From Bosea beijingensis (GTDB taxonomy: Bacteria > Pseudomonadota > Alphaproteobacteria > Rhizobiales > Beijerinckiaceae), in the NCBI RefSeq assembly GCF_030758975.1, contig NZ_CP132359.1, positions 3,924,004 to 3,988,003 on the forward strand: 64,000 nucleotides of DNA, given 5' to 3'. Shown in pieces: positions 57,981 through 64,000 of the stretch (positions within the stretch are counted from its first letter, which is position 1; each line of letters starts with the position of its first letter). The translations under genes were made by a program, and so were the position numbers. The notes under the pieces were generated by a model. That model did not search any database and was not told the DNA's origin. It saw only the letters and a program-made list of their open reading frames with translations.

Positions 57981-59675
57981 ATGGATTTCTTCACGCTCGG
58001 CATCATCGCCGCCAGCATTCTCGTCGCCGTCGTGGTGATCGGCATCATCATGACGTCGCTCTACACGCGGGCGACACGCGACAAGGCCTATGTCCGCACC
58101 GGCCTCGGCGGCAAGAAGGTCGTGCTCGACGGCGGCTCGGTCATCCTGCCGATCTTCCATTCCTATTCCTGGGTCTCGCTCAGCACGTTGCGCCTCGAAG
58201 TGAAGCGCGCCGAGAACGAGTCGCTGATCACCAAGGACCGGATGCGGGCGGACATCACCGCCGAGTTCTATGTCCGGGTGAAGCCGGACGCCGAGAACAT
58301 CGCGCTCGCGGCACAGACGCTGGGCGACCGCACCAACGATGCTGATGCGCTGAAGGCGCTGGTCGAAGCGAAGTTCGTCGACGGCCTGCGCTCGGTCGCC
58401 GCCACCATGTCGCTACGCGACCTGCAGGAGCAGCGCGCCGAATTCGTGAAGTCGGTGCAGGCGGCGGTCGCGCATGACCTGCAGTCGAACGGCCTGGAGC
58501 TGGAATCGGTCTCGCTGACGCGGCTCGACCAGACCGACATCAAGCATTTCAACCCGAACAACACCTTCGACGCCGAAGGCCTGACCGCGCTCACCAAGAT
58601 CACCGAGGAACGCAAGCGCGAGCGCAACCAGATCGTGCGCGACAACGAGGTCGAGATCGCGACCAAGGACCGCGAAGCCTCGCTGCGCCGCCTGACGATC
58701 GAGCGCGAGCAGCGCGACGCCGAGCTCTCGCAGGAACGCGACATCGCCAACAAGACGGCCGAGACCCGCGCCGAGGCGGCCAAGGCCGAGCAGCTCGCCC
58801 GCCTGAATGAGGAGACGGCGCGGCTGGAAGCCGAACGCGGCATCGCCGAACGTGATTCCGAGACGCGGCAGGCGCGCGAATCCGCCCGCATCGCGGCCGA
58901 GCGCGGCATCGCCGAGCGCGAGGCGGAAGCCCGCAAGATCACCGAGACCGCCCGAATCGAGGCGGCGATCGCCGTCGCTCAGAAGACCGAGGAGGAGCAG
59001 GCCGCACGCGCCAAGGCCGACGAGGCCAAGGCCGCCGCCATCACCGCCGAGGAGCAGGTGACGACGGCCCGCGAGGTCGAGATCGCCGAGCGCGCCAAGC
59101 GCATCGCCGTGCTCGACGCGCGCCGCATCGCCGAGCAGGAGGCCACAGCGGTCACCGTGAAGGCCGAGGCCGAGCGTCAGGCGGCCGAGAACCTCGCCGC
59201 CGCGACCAAGATCGAGGCGGAGGCGGAAGCCGCCGCCGCCAAGATCCGCGCCGCTGGCGTGATCGAGCTCGGCGAGGCGCAGGCGCGGGCCGAGCGGGCC
59301 AAGAACGAAGCCCGCAACGCCCTGTCTCCGGCGATCATCGAGTTCGAGCTCAACAAGGCCCGTGTCGACATCGTGCCGGCTGCGCTGGCGCAGGCGATGA
59401 AGCCGATCGAGAAGATCTCGGATATCCGCATCTTCAGCGCCGGCAATCTCGCGGGTGCGATGAATGGCGGGGCCGGCGGTGAGCAGCCGGGTGCGGTTGG
59501 CGACCTGTCGAGCCAATTGCTCAGCTTCACCGCGCAGAAGCCGATCCTCGACGAGATCCTCAAGCAGGCCGGGTTCGAGGGCGCCGATCCGACGCAGGCA
59601 CTGCTCGCGGCTTCCGTGGGCGGGGCGAGTAAAGCGGCCACCCAGCCGGCGCCTGCCTCCGATCCGAAGAAGTAG
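57981..59675 (+). CDS. Flotillin family protein (YqiK type)
   Basis: This 564-residue membrane-anchored SPFH protein begins with a single transmembrane helix (FTLGIIAASILVAVVVIGII). The SPFH/PHB domain covers about residues 35-200 (VRTGLGGKKVVLDGGSVILP, RMRADITAEFYVRVKP, FVDGLRSVAATMSLRDLQEQ). A very long Ala/Glu/Arg coiled coil fills residues 210-460 with degenerate repeats of ERGIAERDSETRQARESAR type. The C-terminal part after residue 460 (IEKISDIRIFSAGNLAGAMN) ends in an Ala/Pro tail. Flotillins organise lipid microdomains and protein complexes. It is the last gene of the psp-like cluster, followed by a strong hairpin. Confidence 0.93.
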   Translation: MDFFTLGIIAASILVAVVVIGIIMTSLYTRATRDKAYVRTGLGGKKVVLDGGSVILPIFHSYSWVSLSTLRLEVKRAENESLITKDRMRADITAEFYVRVKPDAENIALAAQTLGDRTNDADALKALVEAKFVDGLRSVAATMSLRDLQEQRAEFVKSVQAAVAHDLQSNGLELESVSLTRLDQTDIKHFNPNNTFDAEGLTALTKITEERKRERNQIVRDNEVEIATKDREASLRRLTIEREQRDAELSQERDIANKTAETRAEAAKAEQLARLNEETARLEAERGIAERDSETRQARESARIAAERGIAEREAEARKITETARIEAAIAVAQKTEEEQAARAKADEAKAAAITAEEQVTTAREVEIAERAKRIAVLDARRIAEQEATAVTVKAEAERQAAENLAAATKIEAEAEAAAAKIRAAGVIELGEAQARAERAKNEARNALSPAIIEFELNKARVDIVPAALAQAMKPIEKISDIRIFSAGNLAGAMNGGAGGEQPGAVGDLSSQLLSFTAQKPILDEILKQAGFEGADPTQALLAASVGGASKAATQPAPASDPKK

Positions 59676-59703
59676 ACCCAGGCTTCCAGCAGATTATCCA
59701 CGA

Positions 59704-59733
59704 CGCCGGCCGTTCCCACGGCCGGCGCTTTGT
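59704..59733 (+). terminator. Rho-independent terminator after the flotillin gene
   Basis: CGCCGGCCG (59704-59712), loop TTCCCA plus flank, CGGCCGGCG (59719-59727), then CTTTG gives a perfect 9-base stem with a short T-run. It lies between the convergent flotillin and ABC permease genes and may serve both. Confidence 0.75.
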
Positions 59734-59750
59734 TGATGGCTTGCGACCTC

Positions 59751-60566
59751 TCAGGTCTCGCTTTTGCCGAAGAGCTGGGACACCGCCAGCAGCAGCGAAG
59801 TGATCACGATCATGATCGTCGAGATGGCGGCGATGGTCGGGTCGATCTGGTCGCGCAGCGCCAGGAACATCATCCGCGTCAGGGTAGCGTTGTCCCCGCC
59901 GGAGACGAAGAGCGCGACCACGACCTCGTCGAAGGAGGTCAGGAAGGACAGGACCGCCGAGGTGACGAGGGCGAAGCCGATCTGCGGCGCCGTCACCTGC
60001 AGGAAGGCCTGCGTCCGCGTCGCGCCGAGGCTGCGCGCCACCCGCTCCTGATCGAGATCGAAGCTCTTCAGCGCCGAGCCGACGATCATCATGACGATGG
60101 GCACGGCCAGCATCGTATGCGCCAGCACGATGCCGAGGAAGGAGTTCACCATCTTGAGCTGCACATAGGCATAGAAAAGCGCGACGCCGACGAGGATGAC
60201 CGGCACGATCGTCGGCGTCAGCAGGGCGAGGATCGCGAGCCCCGCGAAGCGCAGGCGCGACGCATGCAGGCCATAGGCCGCGAGCGTGCCGAGCGGGGTC
60301 GCCAGCAGCGCCGTGCAGAAGCCCGCCTTGAACGAGGTCGCGGTCGCCGCCATCCAGCTCGACGAGGAGAAATAGGCCTCGTACCAGCGCAGCGACCATT
60401 CCCGCGGCGGGAACTCCAGATATTGCGACTGGGAGAAGGACATCGGGATGACGATCAGCGTCGGTATGGCGAGGAAGGCCAGGACCAGCGCGCCGACCGC
60501 ATAGAGCCAGAGCCGCGCGCGATGGCTGATCTGCGTGTCGCTTGCGGGGCGATCGAGCCAGCCCAT
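59751..60566 (-). CDS. Spermidine/putrescine-type ABC transporter permease (PotC type)
   Basis: This is a 271-residue inner membrane protein with six hydrophobic segments. Family marks are IPTLIVIPMSFSQSQYLEFPP in the first periplasmic region, PLGTLAAYGLHASRLRFAGL and the EAA loop DQERVARSLGATRTQAFLQV. It is the last gene of the operon, one base after the PotB-type permease stop. Substrates of this class include polyamines, opines and other cationic compounds. Confidence 0.94.
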   Translation of the reverse strand: MGWLDRPASDTQISHRARLWLYAVGALVLAFLAIPTLIVIPMSFSQSQYLEFPPREWSLRWYEAYFSSSSWMAATATSFKAGFCTALLATPLGTLAAYGLHASRLRFAGLAILALLTPTIVPVILVGVALFYAYVQLKMVNSFLGIVLAHTMLAVPIVMMIVGSALKSFDLDQERVARSLGATRTQAFLQVTAPQIGFALVTSAVLSFLTSFDEVVVALFVSGGDNATLTRMMFLALRDQIDPTIAAISTIMIVITSLLLAVSQLFGKSET

Positions 60567-60567
60567 C

Positions 60568-61482
60568 TCAGTGCCCCGCCCCGAACAGGCCGGCGCCGCG
60601 CGAGAGCCGCGCCGCCAGTACCAGCACGACCAGCGTGATCACCAGCAGCACGACGCCGAGCGCGCTTGCCGCGCCCCAGTTGAAGAACAGTTCGATATCG
60701 TTGGCGATACGGTTCGAGACCATCGTCACCTTGCCGCCGCCGAGCATCGCCGGCGTCACGTAGAAGCCGAGGCAGAGAACGAAGACGAGCGAGGCGCCGG
60801 CCGCGAGCCCCGGCAGCGAGAGCGGGAAGAACACCGTCCAGAAGCCGTGGACCGGCGTCGAGCCAAGGCTGGCGGCGGCGCGCAAGAGGTTGCGGTCGAT
60901 CGCGCGCATCGTGCCGTAGAGCGGCAGCACCATGAAAGGCAGCATGATATGGACCATGCCGATCAGCGTGCCGCCCATGTTGTGGACGAGCTGCAGGGGC
61001 TCGCTCCAGAGGCCGAGCTTCATGCCCCATGTGTTGATGAGGCCGCTGCGCTGAAGCAGCACGAGCCAGGCATAGGTGCGCACCAAAAGCGAGGTCCAGA
61101 ACGGCAAGAGCACCGCGATCATGCAGAGATTGGCGGCCCGGCGCGGCAGTTGGGACAGGAAATAGGCCAGGGGATAGCCGAGCAGGATGCAGATCAGCGT
61201 GGTGACGAAGCTGATCTCGAAGGTGGTGCGGAAGGTCCGGCCATAGGAGGGCTCTGCCAGCATGCGCCGGTAATGCTCGAGACTCAGCGCGCCGTTATCG
61301 TCGAGGAAGGACAGGCCGAAGAGCCAGCCGACCGGCACGAGCATGGTGACGGTGACGAGCAGGAGCGCGGGCGCCGCGAGGCCGGCCAGCGCCATGCGCT
61401 CGCGCCACTGGTCGCGCCGCAGGCCGGCGGCATGGTCGTCCCCCGCCGGGCGGGCGGGATCGAAGGCGCTCGCGGTGGTCAC
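60568..61482 (-). CDS. Spermidine/putrescine-type ABC transporter permease (PotB type)
   Basis: This is a 304-residue protein with six hydrophobic segments. Conserved parts are LAAPALLLVTVTMLVPVGWL, YPLAYFLSQLPRRAANLCMI, LVRTYAWLVLLQRSGLIN and the EAA loop LLRAAASLGSTPVHGFWTVF. It forms the channel with the PotC-type protein. The start overlaps the ATPase stop (ATGA at 61479-61482). Confidence 0.94.
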   Translation of the reverse strand: MTTASAFDPARPAGDDHAAGLRRDQWRERMALAGLAAPALLLVTVTMLVPVGWLFGLSFLDDNGALSLEHYRRMLAEPSYGRTFRTTFEISFVTTLICILLGYPLAYFLSQLPRRAANLCMIAVLLPFWTSLLVRTYAWLVLLQRSGLINTWGMKLGLWSEPLQLVHNMGGTLIGMVHIMLPFMVLPLYGTMRAIDRNLLRAAASLGSTPVHGFWTVFFPLSLPGLAAGASLVFVLCLGFYVTPAMLGGGKVTMVSNRIANDIELFFNWGAASALGVVLLVITLVVLVLAARLSRGAGLFGAGH

Positions 61483-62618
61483 GGCGCGCCCTTCGCCTCG
61501 TCGGGCAGCAGGACGGTATCGGAGACCGCGATGCCGATACGGACGGGCGTTCCCGGCGCCGGCGGCGGACCTTCGCCGCCGCGCGTCGTCAGACGCAATG
61601 CGACCGGGCTGCCGTCGACGAGCGCGACCTGAAGCAACAGCGTGTCGCCCTGATAGACCGCGCCGGTCACGCGGCCATCGAAGCAGTTCATGCCCTCGCC
61701 TTCGCCCGATCCGAGCAGATGCAGGCGCTCCGGCCGGAGCACCATCGTGCAGCGCCCCTGCCGCATCGGCAGGTTCGAGGCGCGGATGGAGGCGCCGGCC
61801 GCACGGGCGATGCCGTCTGTGACCGTCACGTCGAGGAAGGACGATTCGCCGATGAACTCGGCGACGAAGCGGCTGCCGGGATCGTCATAGATCGCGCGCG
61901 GCGTGTCGATGCGGGCGATGCGGCCGCGATCGAGGATCGCGACGCGATCCGACATGGTCAGCGCCTCGCGCTGGTCATGCGTGACATAGACCGTGGTTGT
62001 GCCCAGCCGCTCATGGAGCTGGCGCAGTTCGATCTGCATGCGCTCGCGCAACTGCTTGTCGAGCGCCGAGAGCGGCTCGTCCATCAGGATGATGCGCGGC
62101 TCGAAGACGATGGCGCGGGCGAGCGCGACGCGCTGGCGCTGGCCGCCGGAGAGCTGGTCGATGCGGCGGCTCCCGAAACCGCCGAGCTGGAACATTTCCA
62201 GCGCGGCCTCGACGCGACGGGCGGTCTCGGCGGCCGGCACGCGGCGCAATCGCAAGGGAAAGCCGACATTGCGGGCGACATCCATATGCGGAAACAGCGC
62301 ATAGTTCTGGAAGACCATGCCGATCTCGCGCTTGTGCGGCGCGAGGCGGACGACCTCGCGCTCGCCGAAGCGGATCGAGCCCTTGTCGGGCCTGAGAAAA
62401 CCGGCGATCGCCATCAAGAGCGTCGTCTTGCCCGAGCCGGAAGGGCCGAGCAGGGTGAGGAACTCGCCGGGCCGGACATCGATATCGATCTCATCCAGCA
62501 CGGAAACCGCGCCATAGGCCTTGCTCAGCCGCCGGACTGCTATGGGCAGAGCCGTCGTGGAGCCCGAGGCAGAAGCGGCCGCATCACGCGGCCGCTCGTG
62601 ATCGCCGGCCTGCCTCAT
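61479..62618 (-). CDS. Spermidine/putrescine-type ABC transporter ATP-binding protein (PotA type)
   Basis: This is a 379-residue ATPase. Walker A GPSGSGKTT is near residue 58, Q-loop VFQNYALFPHM, signature LSGGQRQR, Walker B IILMDEPLSALD, and switch VTHDQREALTM. The C-terminal 130 residues form a TOBE-type regulatory domain (VAEFIGESSFLDVTVTDG, MVLRPERLHLLG). The start overlaps the stop of the binding-protein gene (ATGA). Confidence 0.95.
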   Translation of the reverse strand: MRQAGDHERPRDAAASASGSTTALPIAVRRLSKAYGAVSVLDEIDIDVRPGEFLTLLGPSGSGKTTLLMAIAGFLRPDKGSIRFGEREVVRLAPHKREIGMVFQNYALFPHMDVARNVGFPLRLRRVPAAETARRVEAALEMFQLGGFGSRRIDQLSGGQRQRVALARAIVFEPRIILMDEPLSALDKQLRERMQIELRQLHERLGTTTVYVTHDQREALTMSDRVAILDRGRIARIDTPRAIYDDPGSRFVAEFIGESSFLDVTVTDGIARAAGASIRASNLPMRQGRCTMVLRPERLHLLGSGEGEGMNCFDGRVTGAVYQGDTLLLQVALVDGSPVALRLTTRGGEGPPPAPGTPVRIGIAVSDTVLLPDEAKGAP

Positions 62619-63676
62619 TCGGTCAGCATGTTCTGGTAGGCGGAGGAGGCCTGCGCCTCGTACTTGATGTACCAGTCCAGATCGATCGTGAGCTGCTTGC
62701 CGGCATTGTCGGGATGGGACGGCAGCGTCTTGGCATAGGTCGCGTCGATCGCACCACCCTCGTAGGCCTTCTTGTTGGTCGGGCCATAGGTGATGTATTT
62801 CGTGAATTCGGCCTGGTATTGCGGCTTGCTGACCTCGGCGAGGAACTTCATCGCCAGATCCTTGTTCGGCGCGCCCTTGGCGATCGCGAAACAGTCATAG
62901 TCGAGCAGGCCCTGGTTAAAGGTATAGGCGACCTTGGCGCCGTCCTTGGCGGCGACATCGAAGCGGCCGTTCCAGCCGGTGATCATGTCGACCTCACCGT
63001 CCTTCATGAGCTGGGCGTGCTGCGCGCCCGAGCTCCACCAGACCGCGATATGCGGCTTCAATTCGCGGATCTTCTTGATCGCGCGCTCGATGCCGCCGGG
63101 CTGCGACAGAACCTCGTAGACCTTGTCGGCGGGAACGCCATCGGCCATCAGCGCCGGCTCCAGCGCGCCGGCCACGCCCTTGCGATAGGAGCGCTTGCCG
63201 GGGAATTTCTTCACGTCCCAGAAATCGGCCCAGCTCTGCGGCCCGTTCTGGCCGTAGGTCTTGGTGTTCCAGGCGAGCACGGTCGAGAACACGTCGCCGC
63301 CGACGCAATAATCCTGCGCAGTGCCGGGCAGGAAATTCGAGGTGTCGATGACCTTGTAGTCGAGCTTCTCGAGAATGCCCTCTGCGCCGGCGCGGGCGGC
63401 GCTGCCGGAGCCGCTGGCGACCACGTCCCAGGTCACCGCGCCGGCCTTCACCTTGAGGCGCAGGTCGGCGATGCTGGTATAGGTCTCCTCCTTGATCTTG
63501 ATGCCCAAGGCCTTGGCGGCGGGCTGGAAGAGCGCCTTGCTCTGGCCCTCCTGATAGGAGCCGCCGAAGGAGACGACGGTCAGTTCCTGGGCCCAGGCGG
63601 GCGCAGCGCTCGACAGGCCAAGGCCCAGGACGAGGGCAAGGGCCGTTCTCGTCGGCGTGATCGGCTGGCGCGACAT
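62615..63676 (-). CDS. PotD-type ABC transporter substrate-binding protein
   Basis: This 353-residue periplasmic protein has a signal peptide over about residues 1-29 (core TALALVLGLGLSSAAPAWA). The mature part begins QELTVVSFGGSYQEGQSKAL, the family 1 PotD/PotF-like opening, with TWDVVASGSGSAARAG and DFWDVKKFPGKRSYRKG, typical of this group. GGGAG lies 10 bases before the ATG at 63676; the frame extends to 63712. It is the first gene of the transport operon. An FAD-dependent oxidoreductase gene upstream on the same strand suggests uptake and oxidation of an amino acid or opine-like compound. Confidence 0.93.
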   Translation of the reverse strand: MSRQPITPTRTALALVLGLGLSSAAPAWAQELTVVSFGGSYQEGQSKALFQPAAKALGIKIKEETYTSIADLRLKVKAGAVTWDVVASGSGSAARAGAEGILEKLDYKVIDTSNFLPGTAQDYCVGGDVFSTVLAWNTKTYGQNGPQSWADFWDVKKFPGKRSYRKGVAGALEPALMADGVPADKVYEVLSQPGGIERAIKKIRELKPHIAVWWSSGAQHAQLMKDGEVDMITGWNGRFDVAAKDGAKVAYTFNQGLLDYDCFAIAKGAPNKDLAMKFLAEVSKPQYQAEFTKYITYGPTNKKAYEGGAIDATYAKTLPSHPDNAGKQLTIDLDWYIKYEAQASSAYQNMLTE

Positions 63677-63823
63677 GTGTCTGTTCTCCCGTTTGAACGA
63701 TGCGTTCCCCAAAGATGAGCGCGCGGTTGGCCGGTCAGCGGCGTCCGCACGTCTCGCCTCATGCAGAGTCCGGCGAAATTGGTCTGGCCATAAGGTCCAC
63801 TCTGAGAATTCGGGGCGACCACT

Positions 63824-63891
63824 CTAGAGCTTTTCTTTTGTCGCATTTTCTTCACGCGAACCGGTGCCCACTTCGCTTGAAAATGCTCTAG
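63824..63891. repeat. RIME-like dispersed repeat
   Basis: Terminal arms CTAGAGC (63824-63830) and GCTCTAG (63885-63891) enclose GCATTTTC (63843-63850) / GAAAATGC (63879-63886) and a core ACGCGAACCGGTGCCCACTTCGC. Read on the minus strand, the core AAGCGAAGTGGGCACCGGTT resembles the rhizobial RIME1 palindrome. Its edge supplies the stop codon of the oxidoreductase gene. Confidence 0.7.
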
Positions 63892-64000
63892 CGGGCCAGC
63901 CTGTCGCGCCAGTTGTAGTAGAGGACGGATGGCGCGAGGAACCAGGGATTGCCGCTGTAAAAAGGCCGCGTCTGGAAGGGCAGTCCGTCGAAGGCGGTCC
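63888..64000 (-). CDS. FAD-dependent oxidoreductase (C-terminal fragment)
   Basis: Only the last 36 or so codons are present; the gene continues beyond base 64000. The visible sequence TAFDGLPFQTRPFYSGNPWF then YYNWRDRLAR and stop matches the tail of DadA/glycine-oxidase-like FAD oxidoreductases. The stop TAG lies inside a dispersed repeat, so the extreme C-terminus may have been altered by the insertion of that repeat. It is upstream of the PotD-type gene by about 210 bases on the same strand, a common pairing in uptake and oxidation of amino acid derivatives. Confidence 0.65.
   Translation of the reverse strand, partial: TAFDGLPFQTRPFYSGNPWFLAPSVLYYNWRDRLAR

Noticed and set aside
1..64000. 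CRISPR arrays, tRNA or rRNA genes, prophage
   Set aside because: I saw no regularly spaced direct repeats, tRNA-like cloverleaf or rRNA signature, and no phage structural or integrase genes. A tRNAscan or Infernal run would be the decisive check.

Overview
The window is G+C-rich, densely coded DNA from an alphaproteobacterium, most likely a member of the Hyphomicrobiales (Rhizobiales). A Bosea-like soil or root-associated heterotroph would fit. This is inference. It rests on a RegB/RegA (ActS/ActR) redox two-component pair, a MinCDE set, an intracellular PHB depolymerase, MmcB, a very high load of ABC uptake systems with LysR/IclR/GntR regulators, and dispersed intergenic palindromes of the RIME/REP kind common in rhizobia. 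No rRNA, tRNA, CRISPR array, intact insertion sequence or phage gene was found.

Layout. 0-5.6 kb (minus strand): a peptide-binding protein running off the left edge, a D-aminopeptidase-like serine hydrolase, an M20 amidohydrolase, a small hypothetical, a YgjP-type metallopeptidase and PhaZ. 5.7-10.7 kb: regB-regA with a strong terminator, an MFS exporter divergent from a LysR gene, and mmcB. 10.7-15.7 kb (minus): a polar amino acid ABC transporter followed by a DoeB/EutE-like deacylase and an EutB-like dehydratase, with a divergent IclR gene. 16.6-26.9 kb: a GntR regulator with two apparent HTH domains, then a plus-strand block of a C45 hydrolase, two family-5 binding proteins, an M81 (MlrC) peptidase, Dpp-type permeases without ATPases, and a D-cysteine desulfhydrase gene broken by an amber codon. 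27.2-29.6 kb: minCDE and a convergent M41-like zinc protein.

29.7-43.9 kb: a catabolic island. It holds an M24 peptidase gene broken by an amber codon, a hydantoinase / hydantoin racemase / N-carbamoyl amidohydrolase set, a LysR gene, and a minus-strand operon with two paralogous binding proteins, one permease, one ATPase, a quinone oxidoreductase, a NodB-type deacetylase and an amidohydrolase. A shared 10-base sequence lies at the LysR promoter and upstream of this operon. 43.9-45.5 kb: a decayed GNAT gene and small proteins.

45.5-54.1 kb (minus): six genes joined by 1-4 base overlaps or a 3-base gap. In transcription order they encode an LplT-PlsC-acyl ligase fusion, a GNAT-like protein, a ThiF/E1-like adenylyltransferase, a polytopic membrane protein, a second GNAT-like protein and an Acg-like nitroreductase. 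This looks like an uncharacterised acyl/amide-forming pathway and is the best candidate for a new system. 54.2-59.7 kb: a membrane-stress cluster with two PspA-like proteins, a TetR regulator flanked by three near-identical palindromes, a TnpB N-terminal-like segment reading in frame into the second PspA gene, a YqiJ-like protein and a flotillin. 59.7-64 kb (minus): a PotABCD-type ABC transporter and the C-terminus of an FAD-dependent oxidoreductase running off the right edge.
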